Shown here piece after piece: positions 1-29,728 of a stretch of 64,000 nucleotides of DNA; position 1 is the stretch's first letter; each line of letters begins with the position of its first letter. The stretch is from Cristatella mucedo (taxonomy: Eukaryota > Bryozoa > Phylactolaemata > Cristatellidae): the NCBI GenBank assembly GCA_009760855.2, contig WPIO01000041.1:1824501-1888500 (forward strand), given 5' to 3'. The notes below the pieces were generated by a model. The model saw nothing but the letters and a program-made list of their open reading frames with translations, was not told where the DNA came from and did not search any database. The position numbers were made by a program, and so were the translations under genes.

Positions 1-587
1 TAAATGCGTAGCAGAGCCATCAAGCTGATTTATACAGGAATTTACAGCTCACAGTTACAGTTTTTTATGGGGAAGAACGCTTTTAAGGATTTTTTAATAC
101 CGGGTCGCTGGGGACTCTCTGCCGGGATAAATACCGAAATATCACAAAGAATTTGGCCTGGAGCGGGAAATCCTGCCAGTTCTGCGTTGGGTCTAGAGCT
201 CCACCGGTTGAGCTATAGAGCTACAGCAGTTCCCCCCCCCCCGTCAACACACAGATCTGTACAGCCACGGCTTCAAATACTACTTACAAACGCATCCCGG
301 TGTGCAGCGTTCATGAATGTCAACGTTTATAGTTGCAAATTACCAGTCGCAATTGCAACGTTTGCTGTAGTTGGTGACAGGAAAGCTTATAAATATAAGT
401 CATGTCATCAGCATAGGGTGAACCTTCGACTACCAAAATTAGAGCTGAGAGTCGCACTAGATCAGTCAGTTCGAGCGAAATCTAGCCGCGCCAGGATTTT
501 GTATGGTTAAAGTATTTCGTAGCATCTAAAAGACTTAACAATCACGCCGACCAAAGCACATTAAAAAAATCTCTATTAGAAATTTTA

Positions 588-742
588 GCTGATTTAACAG
601 CCTCTTTGTATAGCGACTGAAACAGCTACCACCGCCGCTTGCAGCGCCAATAAAATAGCGCCCGCCGCAGGATTTGAACCCACGACTTTGGACCCAGGTG
701 GTGAAGAGCAACCACTTTACTGAATGTGCCATCACGGCTCAC
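588..742 (-). mobile_element. SINE-A (tRNA-derived), copy 1
   Basis: On the minus strand it begins GAGCCGTGATGGCACA (A-box region) and carries a tRNA-like B box GGTTCAAATCC at 680-670. A GC-rich body (GCGGTGGTAGC) and a tail ending CGCTATACAAAGAGGCTGTT follow. It is homologous to copies at 45.5 and 52.1 kb. Confidence 0.8.
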
Positions 743-2017
743 AATTTAAATCTGGCTGCTTAATTAATTCTTGCCAGGCGACCAGGGAATACTTGTGGTT
801 GGCCATAGTCTATTCCACAAGCAGACAGTGCAAAAATGGCTACGTTAATTAATTAAAATGGTTCAGCGGTTATGTAAAATGTCGCCGAAAATGTAGTGAA
901 CTAAGAAGAACGACGTTAAAACAATATTGCCACCATCGAAAGTTCTGCTACCTTTAAATTTATTGTCCACACAGGACGTGAGGGCACGAAGAGGCTGAAA
1001 CTGGTGCAGCAGTTCAGCCTCGGTATGAAGGAGCCAAGCCGTGGCCTGCCTTGAGGGCCTTGAACGTCAGCGTTGCAACTAGTCTATAAAAGTGATAACT
1101 TGGCGATAGAAGGTGAACCTGAGCGACCTCGCGTAGCTGCATAGATCTTCAAATTGGTTAACTCTCATTTCGTTCTTAATTTGTAAAATATTAAAGAGGA
1201 AAAAATTGAAAACACTATTCAGATCCCTGCTCATTAGCTAGCTGATGTTAACAAACGGGTAGACAGCCAGAGAGAAAATAAATGTAAATAGCATGATTCG
1301 TCGTTATAATTGAAAATTACATTGTATCCATACTAAAAATAGATAGTCCTTTTAAAGTCTTTATGTTCAATTTTTAAATTTTAACTTTTAATTTAATTTC
1401 AAAAATAAGAACGCACTTTGATGCAAATATATAAATGTAAATGTCGGTGGCTTTTGTATATTACTCAGCGCCGGCTGCGGAATCAGCAATTACTTCCGTT
1501 TGAGAGACGTACTCACGTGCGTCTCGTAAATTTAAAAGCATGTAGGCAGGTTTTAAAAATGCTTACAACAAATTACCTCTGCAGTCCTATGGAAAGCAGT
1601 CTTATGTAAATCTGTATTTAAAAGGAAAAACTAAAAATACGATACCGAAGTAATATGAAGTTTAAGCTGCGGCAGCCTTCGGTACTCATCTTTCGAGGGT
1701 ATACATTATTAATTTATTATTAAATACTAATAACTTAATCATTGTATGTATATAAATTTATACATCATGAATATTTATATACATATTTTTAATATTTAAG
1801 GAATATTTAGGGAATAAATATAAATATTTACAGAATGCACGGCAGAAATTAGTTGCTATTTCATGAACTCTTATTCCAATCACATTTAAGAATTTTAATA
1901 CCGGAACTTTTTTTGCACACCAGTAATTTCAAGCAGCTCACTGAACGCTTAGTAGTTACAAATATTGAGTATTCAGTGTATAGCTTGGAGCTGACGCTGT
2001 GCTTCAATGACTTGCAG
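743..2017. other. AT-rich non-coding stretch
   Basis: AT-rich sequence with no recognised exon or repeat family, either upstream intron of OST-alpha-like gene 1 or intergenic. Confidence 0.5.
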
Positions 2018-2270
2018 GTAAGTCCGAGAGGGTCCTACCTTTACATCAACATCGTCAACGTCACTTCTACGCTGCTCGCAATGTACGGGCTATCTTTGAT
2101 CCTCAGTTCATCTAGAAAGTACCTTGCAACAACGCTCGTCACCGGGAAATTTCTGGTGCTTCAATTAGCCATAATCGTAACTAGCTTACAAAATCTAGTC
2201 TTCACGGCTCTATCGACGGCGGGCGTCATCAAGTGCACAGCATACCTACCAGCTAACGCTCGCTCCAATG
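2018..2270 (+). CDS. OST-alpha-like gene 1, penultimate exon
   Basis: Acceptor ...cttgcag before 2018 and donor gtaagt after 2270. The exon is 253 bp, starts in phase 0 (V-S-P-R-G-S-Y) and ends one base into a codon. It encodes two membrane helices with the family's K-F/L-Q spacing and ends ...A-R-S-N. Length and both phases are identical to exon 6 of the minus-strand paralogue. Confidence 0.83.
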
Positions 2271-3755
2271 GTAAGTCATCCGCTACACCGACGGCCGATG
2301 TGAGCTTTCTTAGACAACAAGTGTACACAGCGAACTCATCCAGCCACTGCTTGCTCTAATAGTGAAGCATTATCAGCTGTATTCGCATAGGCAGCCGACC
2401 AGTCGCTAATCGCGCCAATTGTTTTGCTGTATTTGGGTGGTCGATTTTTAGAACGAACGATTCGTCCAACTTGCTCGAATCCTTACGATGCTCTTTGTTA
2501 CATCTTGGTCAAATTCTTTTGTTGATCTTCTAGCGGGGAAGGCTGTCTTTGACATTCGGATCAGTCGCTAAGGCTTAAGTCACCGCCAGCATACCTTTTG
2601 GCCCGCACCCTCACTCTCCAAGGTTGACTCCAACGTGCTAGAAAGCCGCGGGAAATCTACTTCCGACGCACCAGCACCGTTCCTTAGAAAATCGCCGAGC
2701 TTAAAGCAATAGTAGCTCGGAGAACTTCAAAAGCCTACTTCTTTCAATGCGACCGAAGAACTTACAAAAAGGAGCATGTCTGTGCAGTTTCGGAAGTATC
2801 CTGAGGAATCTGTACCTCACAGCAGGCAAATCTCTAAATGCAAAGCAAACGTAACAAAAGAGACCGGAAGCTGGCAGAATACGCATGCGCAATGATCGCA
2901 GGCAAAAACTAGAAAAAACGCCGGAGGATGCGGCCTTTCAGCATCGCACTTCCGTAACTCAACAGCAGGAAGATGCTGAAGGTGAGTTTCGAGCACTTTT
3001 TAAGACCAGGGTCGTTTGCGGGATCGAGTCTTTACCCGACAGTAGGCTACACTCACCAGTTGAAGCCGCGCTCAGCACTAGGCTAGCGGACACTGGGGCC
3101 CGCATTGCAGTGAAGCACCACTTGAATTTCCCTCCGAAACTCTTCACGCTCGCGGGCTAATTTGAGAAGTAAGAATGGCTCAGGAAACGCAGAACTTCTT
3201 GCAGTGACTCGTTGTCATGCAGCAAGACGCCTGAGTGTAGTAATAATAGTGACAAAAATAATGCATGTATAACATTGCTAGAGCTCACTGCCCGCGGACT
3301 CCATTCTCCGAGTCATATTATTGTATCCTCTATTGCACGTATATTACACGCTACTCCCTGAAGTACAGGTAGCCATCTTGCCGCGTGACATAGGATGGAG
3401 TTTCTTGCTTTAATTAATAGGGATATATAATAATAATAACATAAACACATTTGATATGGCACCCTTGGAAAACTCAATCTCTTTCTAGGCACTTTAAATA
3501 TGCTGATATTACAATTATATATATATATATATATATAAGAATAAAAATAATAGTACAAATAATACAATAATACATTACCAACCTCGGAGAGCTCGCTCTC
3601 TGTCTAGGCATTTCGCATTTGCAGTGACACACTGAGTGCAGAATACAAGCTAACTTAGCCTGCGGCCTAATCCTCTCGGATGGAACGACTTAAGCAGGTC
3701 GAATGAAAGGTGGGCAGGCTACGTGGTTGAGAGAGGACTCACGGATAGTATTAGG

Positions 3756-3840
<85 letters not shown>

Positions 3841-4108
3841 GCTCTCAATCTCTCTATTACCTCGCCTCGCCACAGAGTACCAGCACGTGACCGTCATCGT
3901 CGAGCTGCTCTCACTCAGCGCCGCCGCCGCCGCCGTGTACGGCCGGGCGTTCGAGCGCGAGCGCCAGTTTTTCACCTTGACCTCGGCCAATAGCCTCGCC
4001 AGAGAGCTGAGCGGTACGACGAGCCAGAGGCCTCGGACGCTCAGTGACGAGTCCAACGACAGCCTGCCGTCGCAGGGCGTCGTTCTCGCCATAAACTCGC
4101 TCGCCTAA
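2018..4108 (+). CDS. OST-alpha/SLC51A-TMEM184-like membrane protein, 3' part (gene 1, two last coding exons)
   Basis: Joined exons 2018-2270 and 3876-4108 encode the C-terminal part of an organic-solute-transporter-alpha-like multipass protein. Family members act in the plasma membrane in steroid or bile-acid efflux (SLC51A), or are less defined TMEM184 proteins. The first exon carries two hydrophobic helices separated by a KF..LQ segment and a second Q (…TSLQNLVF…), which is typical of the family. The second carries a final hydrophobic helix rich in Leu/Ala and a polar tail. Splice sites are GT-AG, phase 1 between the exons. The same two exons exist in gene 2 on the opposite strand (8777-12207), with an identical 253-bp penultimate exon; by hand alignment about 36 of 84 residues match. 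Upstream exons are not recognisable in bases 1-2017, so the gene enters from the left or has a long intron. Substrate is unknown. Confidence 0.8.
3405..3632 (-). mobile_element. Degenerate LINE-A/SINE-B type 3' tails with (TA)9
   Basis: Two decayed copies of the tail motif occur (aactcaatctctttctaggc near 3472; gctcgctctctgtctaggca near 3590), around a short TA run at 3518-3536. Confidence 0.4.
3755..3838 (+). repeat. (GGC)n trinucleotide microsatellite, about 27-28 units
   Basis: An essentially uninterrupted GGC tract of about 83 bp lies in the last intron of OST-alpha-like gene 1. It ends just before the polypyrimidine tract of the terminal-exon acceptor. In other frames it reads as poly-Ala, poly-Gly or poly-Arg, but it falls outside the spliced reading frame. 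Confidence 0.95.
3876..4108 (+). CDS. OST-alpha-like gene 1, terminal exon
   Basis: The acceptor is ...ctcgccacag before 3876. The two leading bases AG complete the split codon to Glu, giving E-Y-Q-H-V-T-V-I-V-E-L-L, parallel to E-L-Y-H-V-T-L-S-C-E-L-F in gene 2. A hydrophobic helix with a run of five alanines is followed by a charged, Ser/Thr-rich cytoplasmic-type tail, and a TAA stop ends at 4108. The tail is about 15 residues shorter than in the paralogue and unrelated in sequence. A long GGC repeat sits in the intron 37 bases upstream of the acceptor. Confidence 0.8.
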
Positions 4109-4667
4109 AAAGGAGTTCGCGTTCGACCCGGAAGCCGCCGCGGGTGGAGGCCTCGATCTCGCGCGTGTCGCCGCCGCTGGGACGAAGTCGGCGACGGCGC
4201 GGCGAGCCAAGGGAGATGAACTTGAAGAGGACGAGCAGGGCGCCGAGCCGGCGGCGAGCGCCCTGCTCGGCGCCGACTGTCCGACTGCGGCTCGCGCCGA
4301 GCGGTCTCGCTATAGCGACTCATTTCGCTCTCTTGCGGCACTACCACCGGCTCTGTTAGCCGGCACGCGACGCAATGCAATGCTTGCGGTTCATTCGTTC
4401 GACGCGCCGCGTGCAAGCTCTCGTTGCAGTGGGTCCGACCCGCGCGGACTAGAGCGCTGCAGGTCTAAAACGGCCGTCGCGCTACTGAATCGACGAAGTT
4501 CTTTGCGGAATTATTGTTCGCATACGGCTGACTGGGCGGCCACTCCGCCGCGGCACATGGACGACGCTGGCGATCGGCGGGCAAGCCGCTGGCATGGAAT
4601 GAGTAGAGAAAAACTAAATGGTTATTTGAAACATGCGAAATTTTGTTGCGTCCGTCCCAATGACTGA
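4109..4667. other. CpG-rich block downstream of gene 1, with a long open frame in another phase
   Basis: This GC- and CpG-rich sequence follows directly after the gene 1 stop codon. One plus-strand frame, shifted relative to the exon above, is open from 4095 to 4667 (about 190 codons, no in-frame start until 4380). It reads as an Ala/Arg/Glu-rich polypeptide without a recognisable domain. High GC makes stops rare, so the frame may be chance; it may also be a 3' UTR or a promoter region. Confidence 0.4.
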
Positions 4668-4747
4668 ACTAGTGTCGCCAGCGTGCTCGATTCGTTGCAA
4701 TGTGCACGAACGCAAGAACACGCTCTGCAACCCTCTCGTAGACGGGA

Positions 4748-4921
4748 ATGAAGCTCGTCGCAGTGTACGTTCTTCTTCTGTCTACCGTCATCGCGGGGCG
4801 CCTCAAAAAACGCGACATCTGCAATTCACCCACGCTCAACGACTATCACTTCGCGTCGGCGAAATCCAGATTATCCATACTTACCATTGCAAGCCTCGCT
4901 GTTAATGTGCTCTCGGCCTAG
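4748..4921 (+). CDS. Small ORF with signal-peptide-like start (57 aa), unassigned
   Basis: An ATG at 4748 opens a 57-codon frame ending in TAG at 4921. Residues 1-16 are a good hydrophobic leader (M-K-L-V-A-V-Y-V-L-L-L-S-T). A basic R-L-K-K-R stretch follows, then D-I-C-N-S-P-T-L and a second hydrophobic segment (residues 42-57). The C-x-S-P-T motif followed by a helix loosely recalls the N-terminus of OST-alpha proteins, so it could be a relic first exon of another copy. It could equally be a secreted peptide precursor or chance. LINE tail sequence begins about 40 bases downstream. Function unknown. Confidence 0.3.
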   Translation: MKLVAVYVLLLSTVIAGRLKKRDICNSPTLNDYHFASAKSRLSILTIASLAVNVLSA

Positions 4922-4964
4922 AGACGATGGACACAGGATCTCGGTCAACTTATTCTGACTGCTT

Positions 4965-5290
4965 TCGTTGCCGTTGGCGACAGAAGCTTTAGCTCGCTTC
5001 CACATTTCTTACGCCATGACAGCTACTCTCCTGCTGCCGACGACGGCTAATCCGATCCAGTGGTCCTGAGTAGCTACTCCTATGCTACTCACTACCTCAA
5101 CTGCTCTCCTGACTCTGCTATGCTTCCCACTTTTCCTTTGTTGTGTGAGATGAAGTCTGATGGCTACCGAATGCGTACCGACAGCCGCTTAGGTTGTGAG
5201 TGGGCTATATACAAAGATCTCCTGCGTAACACCCACACTGTCTTTGTGGCTTTGTGGAGTTACAGGCAGAGATGCACTCAGACAGGTGCT
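4965..5290 (+). mobile_element. LINE-B 3' tail
   Basis: It matches 52425-52740: gcgacagaagctttagctcg, ctcactacctcaactgctct, gcttcccac and the terminal cctgcgtaacacccacac. This is the C-terminal end and 3' UTR of LINE-B, 5' truncated. Confidence 0.75.
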
Positions 5291-5299
5291 AGGTGCTAG

Positions 5300-6255
5300 T
5301 CGCAGTCATTGAAGTTGAGGTCTACACTGTAAGACCTCCGTCGACCGCTCGCGTTTCTTTTTCCTCTATGGCAGACGCAAGGTGTTTAAAACATTTTTTG
5401 AAGATCGCCTTTACAGCTAACGGTTGAATAGGAGCCCCGTCAGCCAGGATGTCACGCAGCAGTGGACCTACAATTATTCGACTAATTTCCAGGTTCTTGC
5501 TCGCTTGATGCTAAGCCACTGTGATTCATTGTTGATGCAGTTGCTTTAGTCTTTGAAAGTTTTGCGCTTTCGCCGTGTCGGAGTGCCCCAAAAGTTGCCG
5601 GTACTCACTCGCTATCTCTTCAATTCTATTGCAGCGAGTATCCATTAAGTATTGAGCAGCCAATTTTGCTTACTGAGAAAAATATAGGGCCCATAAGCTA
5701 CACGAGCGAGATGTGCTGTTTTTTCATTAAATACCGTCGCCGTTGAATAATTGTCATATGACAGTGGCAGATTAGTGCAAAAGCAAAAGGATGATGAAGA
5801 GCGAAAGGGGAAATTCTTGCACTACAATTTCCTTAATTGGCTCCGACTTGGCGCGCCTGCGTTTCATTGTGCACTATTCGTCACTTTTCGGTTTCATGGT
5901 TCCATGGTTAAGTCAAAGCTTGGGTCGACATTGTATGCAGCTCAAAAAGTTTTGTGTGTGCAGTCAAATAGCCTCGAGGGCCGAGAGTCAAATCATTTCT
6001 AGGAATGATTTATTATTTAATAACATTCCCGATTTAATATTTATTGCTATTTGAGAAAATGGTTCAATATATGATTTCTGTTCATTCCCGGGGCGTGAAA
6101 TACAGCACTAACGCTACCAAAAAAGTGAAGCGCATCATTTCCGGAGCACTGAGCACCAAAGGAGATTGAACGCAAGATCCGTCCGCATGTTCCTTCGCCG
6201 CACATCCGGCTCAATTACCGAATATACGAGCGAACTCGAATAGAGGCACCGTCGT
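5300..6255. other. Unassigned intergenic sequence between convergent genes 1 and 2
   Basis: Mixed composition, no recognised coding segment or repeat family. Confidence 0.5.
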
Positions 6256-6261
6256 GTCCTT

Positions 6262-6740
6262 AATAATAATAACAATAATAATAATAATAATAATAATACA
6301 CTTGATAAAGTACCCCTCAAAGAACTTAATCTCTTTCTAGGCGCTTTACATTTGCTGCAAAGTGAAATGCAATTGAATGGTAAGTAAAATCATGCTTGAA
6401 AAACTAACAAAATGAATAATATGGTTAAGGGTGACATGCACAGGGTCAGCATACAAATGTGGTTAGTGGCAGCATGCACAGTGTCAGCACGCATAAGCAC
6501 GTGAAGGACTAATCACAGGGACCCACTAAATGCTGTCCTAAATAGGTATGTTTTTAAGTTACTTTTAAATGTGGTCAGGTCAGGGGATGTTCTGACGCAG
6601 GTCGGGAGGAAGTTCCAGGCTGTGGGAGCATACGAACTAAATGCACGGTCTCCAGAGGATTTAAGGTTTGCACGAGGTATTTGTAGACTGCTGGATTCCG
6701 AAAAGCGGGTGGTACGATGCTCGGCCTGATGGGGTAGTAG
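6262..6740 (-). mobile_element. LINE-A, 5'-truncated copy
   Basis: The (AAT)n run at 6263-6297 is the 3' tail on the minus strand. The hairpin 3' end and the last part of the RT ORF follow (S-S-Y-A-P-T-A-W-N-F-L-P-T-C-V-R-T-S-P-D-L, A-F-S-G-S-L end). Confidence 0.85.
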
Positions 6741-6837
6741 ATCCACTTAAGCCGTAAGGAGGGCCTGAGCGAAGCCCAGGGAGCTCAATTATCAGCAACG
6801 AAAACGCGGCGCAGCTCAGCTGATAGCGCGTGCGACA

Positions 6838-6872
<35 letters not shown>

Positions 6873-6964
6873 TATATATACATACATATATATATATACA
6901 TACATATATATATATACATACATATATACATATACACACATATATACATATATATATATATATT
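6838..6964. repeat. (TA)n / (CATATA)n microsatellite
   Basis: Alternating TA with periodic CATACATA interruptions over about 125 bp. The Tyr/Ile open frames it produces are not genes. Confidence 0.93.
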
Positions 6965-7802
6965 TATTTATACATGCGGAAACAGCCGGAAGCAGAAAGA
7001 CCTGCGAAGGCTGCCGGAGCTCCGTATTCGATGAGCTACCGGCTCGCTGCAAAGCTGCGGCACAGCGAGCTGAGCGTTCGCGAATCGGAGCTCCGGTGCC
7101 GCTCGCTCAGCACAAAGTACGAAGGGAACCGCAGCACTCATGCGCTCAGCTGGTTTGGACTGAGTTGTGCTTCCATCTAAGGCGTCAGACTCTGGGCGTC
7201 TGGGCGTCGATGCGATAGGGGACTTGGCGCTGGTGTTCTACCGCATAAATCCGTAAGCCGAAAGGCTATTCTTGTTCGCATCGATGCACGTCACCTCATC
7301 CGGCAAAAACCTGTCCGCGATCTGGTGCGGTTGGTCTGTCTCTGACGACGTCACATCACTTTTTCAGAGCTTTACTGGCTCATAATCAGTCACTGAATTG
7401 AATTCAAGATTAGTTCCACTAAAAAGGAGTCTACCTACTTTCAGCTACTTAACATGACGATCGTGTGAGTATACTTACCTCCTGTGAATGCTTTCACTAG
7501 CCATATTGACTTGGTCCGCTTCACATAATATAGGGCACATATGAAGTATCTACAAAGAAATTCGGTTTTCTGACGGTGCTGTTCTATTGAAATATTCTGA
7601 AAATTATTTTCACTCCAATTTTCCCGGTCTAAAGTTCGCTTCTCTCGCGTGCACTAATCTACATGTCAATCTCACTCATCCCCGGGAGGGCGTGGCAGGG
7701 TCCAGCATACAGGATCTACTGGATAGCTCACTCGATTAGACTCAACTAAACCCACCTTCGTTTTTCTCTCTCATCGTTTTACCTTCGGATTTCCCTGCAC
7801 CA

Positions 7803-7950
7803 ATCTTATATATAGTTCGTTTTTATAGCACCCTAGGAGAACTCAATCTCTATTCACGTGCTTCACATACGCCACGGGGCTCGAGCCCACGACCTCGGCC
7901 AGACCGTTGTCTGGGGCAAGCACTCTAATCACTGGGCCAAACTAGCTCGG
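7803..7950 (-). mobile_element. SINE-B (tRNA head, LINE-A-like tail), copy 1
   Basis: Minus-strand order: CCGAGCTAGTTTGGCCCAGT head, tRNA B box region as GGTCGTGGGCTCGAGCCCC, then a tail with GAGATTGAGTTCTCC and TGCTATA that resembles the LINE-A 3' end. Confidence 0.75.
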
Positions 7951-8776
7951 TAGTCTTATCTTTTCACGCTCGGCTCGCGCTAATCTCCTACGCTAATCTA
8001 ACCTCCGATACTCACTTTCCTCCGTTGAGATGAAGTGAGCCAGCTGGAGCGTGCGGAGCTGTCATTGGCCTGCTCCGTCGTCAGGAAAAGCGGCCTACGT
8101 AATTTAATGAGTCAGCAACTGCGATTTAACTAGAACATTTTTCTGACTCGCTCAAAATGATAGTGTATTCGCTGCCTATCTGAATGCGCTTGCGACCCAA
8201 TGCAATTGCAAAGTGATGAGGCTCAATTGATCTCTCTTAAGAATTTACAAACGTGCGACAACAATTTGCCGAGATCCGTAACTCACGATGCACAGTTAGC
8301 ACTTTAGAGTTATTATGCAAGAGTATTATTGACAAACAGATAAGCCTCCAATAAATCAAGCTGACAGTGCGTCGACTCATCGGCCCGTTCTTCATTTACT
8401 CTCTGCATCCCAAGCATATTACGTCGCATTAGTCCATTAGCGTCGACTGCGATCGATTAACTCCGAGTGCGTTCGGGCTGATTGCAGTGTGGCCGAGTCT
8501 CAGGAATCGGCTGGCCAATACGAAATTGGATCGGACGTCCTAATCAACGGCAGCACCATCCTAGCTGCTGCTGGTCTACATCCGCTCTCTGTCGCATCGC
8601 GCGTGTAGAGCTGTGACTCGCCGCTGCGACATGGCGACACCTTCGACTCTCTTCGCTTCGCCATCATGATCGGAACTCGATCGGTACACCATAGCGCGAA
8701 TGCAGCTTGCCCCTTTCAACTGAAGAACCTTTTCGCTGACAACGGCAGCCGACGAGGCAGCCGACGAGGCAGCCGA

Positions 8777-26849
<18,073 letters not shown>

Positions 26850-27689
26850 AGCGGCTGCCGGGGTGGCCGGCTCCCGAGACGCGCTGCGACGGCCGTACGG
26901 CTGGCGTTAGCGTTAGCGTGCGTTCGCGAGCGGACGCAGCCGAAGAGCGAGCGAGGACCCTTAATTCAACACGGGCGCCCGCCCCTCCCTTCCGCCGTAT
27001 CACCAGAACAAAGAACTGGAGCGATAGCGCCCAGCAACGGCATCCGTCGCGCAGGGGCGCTGACAGTTGCGGACTAGTCACTTCGTAGCTACCGCCCAGC
27101 CGATCCCCGCCCGGCCCGGCTCGCGGGCCAGTTCGCGACCTGTCGGAGCGGCGTCACATCGCGCTGGCTGCTGTGCTGGACCGAACGCTCACCGCGCGGC
27201 CATCTATCTGCATGTTCGATCGGCCTGGCGCACACGTACTCAAAGGCACCGCCGCCGCCTGCTCGCTACACTAGCCTCACTCTGACGCGACGCCCCGCAC
27301 GCGGAGTGGATGCTTTGCAGCGGAATCTGTCGGCCAGCGAGGTGCGAGGCACGGGTCAAAAGTCAAAATCGGCTCAAAAGTGGTCACATATGGCGGTCAA
27401 GAGGCAAGAGGCTCTTTCAGTCGCTTCTTCTCCGACCTTCACCCTTGCGTAAGCGGGACTAGCACGAACGATAAGCACGAACTCGCCGCGGACCCGGCGT
27501 GTTCGTGCTCAGTTCTTAGATTGACCAGTATGCAGCAATCGCCGCAAGACCAATGAATTCTCTGTGACGTAGGGCTGGTCCTTTAGGTTGATGACGCTTA
27601 TGGACGTTCTTGGCGACTCGAAAGTTTCTTGAAAAATTGAATTTGCGTATATAGACCGCGCGAAAGTGTGACTTACAGCTGGTGCCAAA

Positions 27690-28880
27690 ATATGCAGCTA
27701 GGATGTCTGTAGTTAGCGTTGCGGTCGCCACATCACACCAATTCTCGCCAACCTGCACTGGCTCCCAGTCAAGCAAAGCATCGACTTCAAAGTTGTATCA
27801 CTAATAATAATAATAATAATAATTCACTTGATAAAGCGCCCTCAGAGAACTCAATCTCTCTAGGCGCTTTACATTTGCTGTAAAGTGAAATGCAATTGAA
27901 TGGTAAGTAAAATCATGCTTGAAAAACAAACGAATTGAATATCACTCACTTTAAGGTCCCTGCATTTTTTGGCCCCAGCCTACCTACCAGATCAACTCCC
28001 CCAGCAGGCATATCATCCGCTTTCCTGAATCTAGTCGCTTAACTAATAATAATAATAGTAATGCACTTGATAAAGTGCCGTCAGATAACTTTCTTTCTAG
28101 GCGTTTTACATTTGCTGCAAAGGGAAACGCGATTGAATGGTGAGTAATATCTTGCTTGATAAACACGAATAATATGGTTAGGGGTGACATACACAGGGTC
28201 AACATGCAAATGTGCCACTAACCACATTTTCATGCTGACCCTGTGCATATCACCCCTAACCATGTTATTAATTTTGCTTGTTTTTCAAGCATGATTTTAC
28301 TTACCATTGAATGACATTTCCCTTTGCAGCAAATGTAAAGCGCCTAGAAAGAGATTAAGTTCTCTGAGGGCGCTTTATCAAGTACATTATTATAATGGCA
28401 GCATGCACAGTGTCATCACGCATAAGCACATCAAGGACGAATCACAGTGACCCACCAAATGCTGTCCTAAGTAGGTGTGTTTTAAAATTCTTTTTAAACC
28501 TACACGCCGTATATACCTCAAATCCTTTGGAGATCGGGCCTTTAAGTTCGCATGCTTTCATAGCCTGGAACTCAGCTCCGGTTGGGGTCACGACATTCAC
28601 AGACTTGTTGACATCTAAGAAGAAATTAAAATGCCTCTTTTCATCACAGCATTTAGTGGGTCCACGTGATTCGTCTTTTGTGTGCTTATGCATTCTGACA
28701 CTGTGCATGCTGCCACTAACCATATTTGCATGCTGACCCCGTGCATGTCACCTCTAACCCTATTATGCTTGTCGCCAGTGAGCATGCTACCACTAGCCAT
28801 TCGATCACGCTTCCTTTGCAGCAAATATAAAGTGTCTGGAAAAAGATTAAGTTCTCTGAGGGTGCTATGCAAATGTAAGA
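27690..28880. mobile_element. Composite cluster of alternating-strand LINE-A fragments
   Basis: In order: plus RT fragment (27690-27795), minus 3' end (27800-27945), plus RT fragment (27947-28042), minus 3' end (28045-28213), plus 3' end (28214-28395), minus fragment (28396-28500), plus fragment with 3' end (28500-28880). The central pair forms an inverted repeat of about 170 bp per arm meeting near 28213. Confidence 0.82.
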
Positions 28881-29460
28881 ATATTTCTTCAAAAGAGATG
28901 CTGATAAGATGCTTAGACCAGGTATTGCTGAACACTTTGGTGCAGCAGATCTTTTCGCAGGGCACTTCGCAGTGGATTGAGTCAGACTGAGTGAATGGAG
29001 TCAGGCACTGCTCGAGAACATTAAGGATTCGCCGATCGTTTGTTGATATCCAATGGCGAGTTCTGATTCATTCCACAACGAGATCGGCATGCGTAATAGG
29101 CAGATTCCTCTAGTCGAGAACAATTTTTTTCCGTTGCTTAAATACAAAAACCAAGAAAACCTAATCCAATCCAGCCAAGCTCACGGGAAAGAGCAACGCG
29201 GCGTCCGGTTGGGGCTCAAGCTTGCACGAAAACGACTCGCATCGGAAGCGAGAGAGTAGCAAGCGACTAGTGGCTTCCTCTAATATCGGCACAGTGGCCT
29301 TCTGCTTCCTTCTCGCTATTGGCAACTAGAAGGTAATGCTGGCGACGACAGAATCCGGAAGCAGTTCAACACTTTTAGTCAAAGGTAAAGGTAAAAGTTC
29401 GGCTTTTTCAACAGTCTCGTTGATAGGGCAGCAGAAGAGCTTTAGCCACCATTAAAGTGC

Positions 29461-29728
<268 letters not shown>

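Noticed and set aside
2885-3160. 91-codon ORF as an exon of OST-alpha-like gene 1
   Set aside because: It lies in the intron between two exons that join in phase without it, and has no membrane or family features.
3703-3993. ORF with a 27-alanine run
   Set aside because: It is the GGC microsatellite read in one frame. The true exon begins at the acceptor before 3876 and uses another frame.
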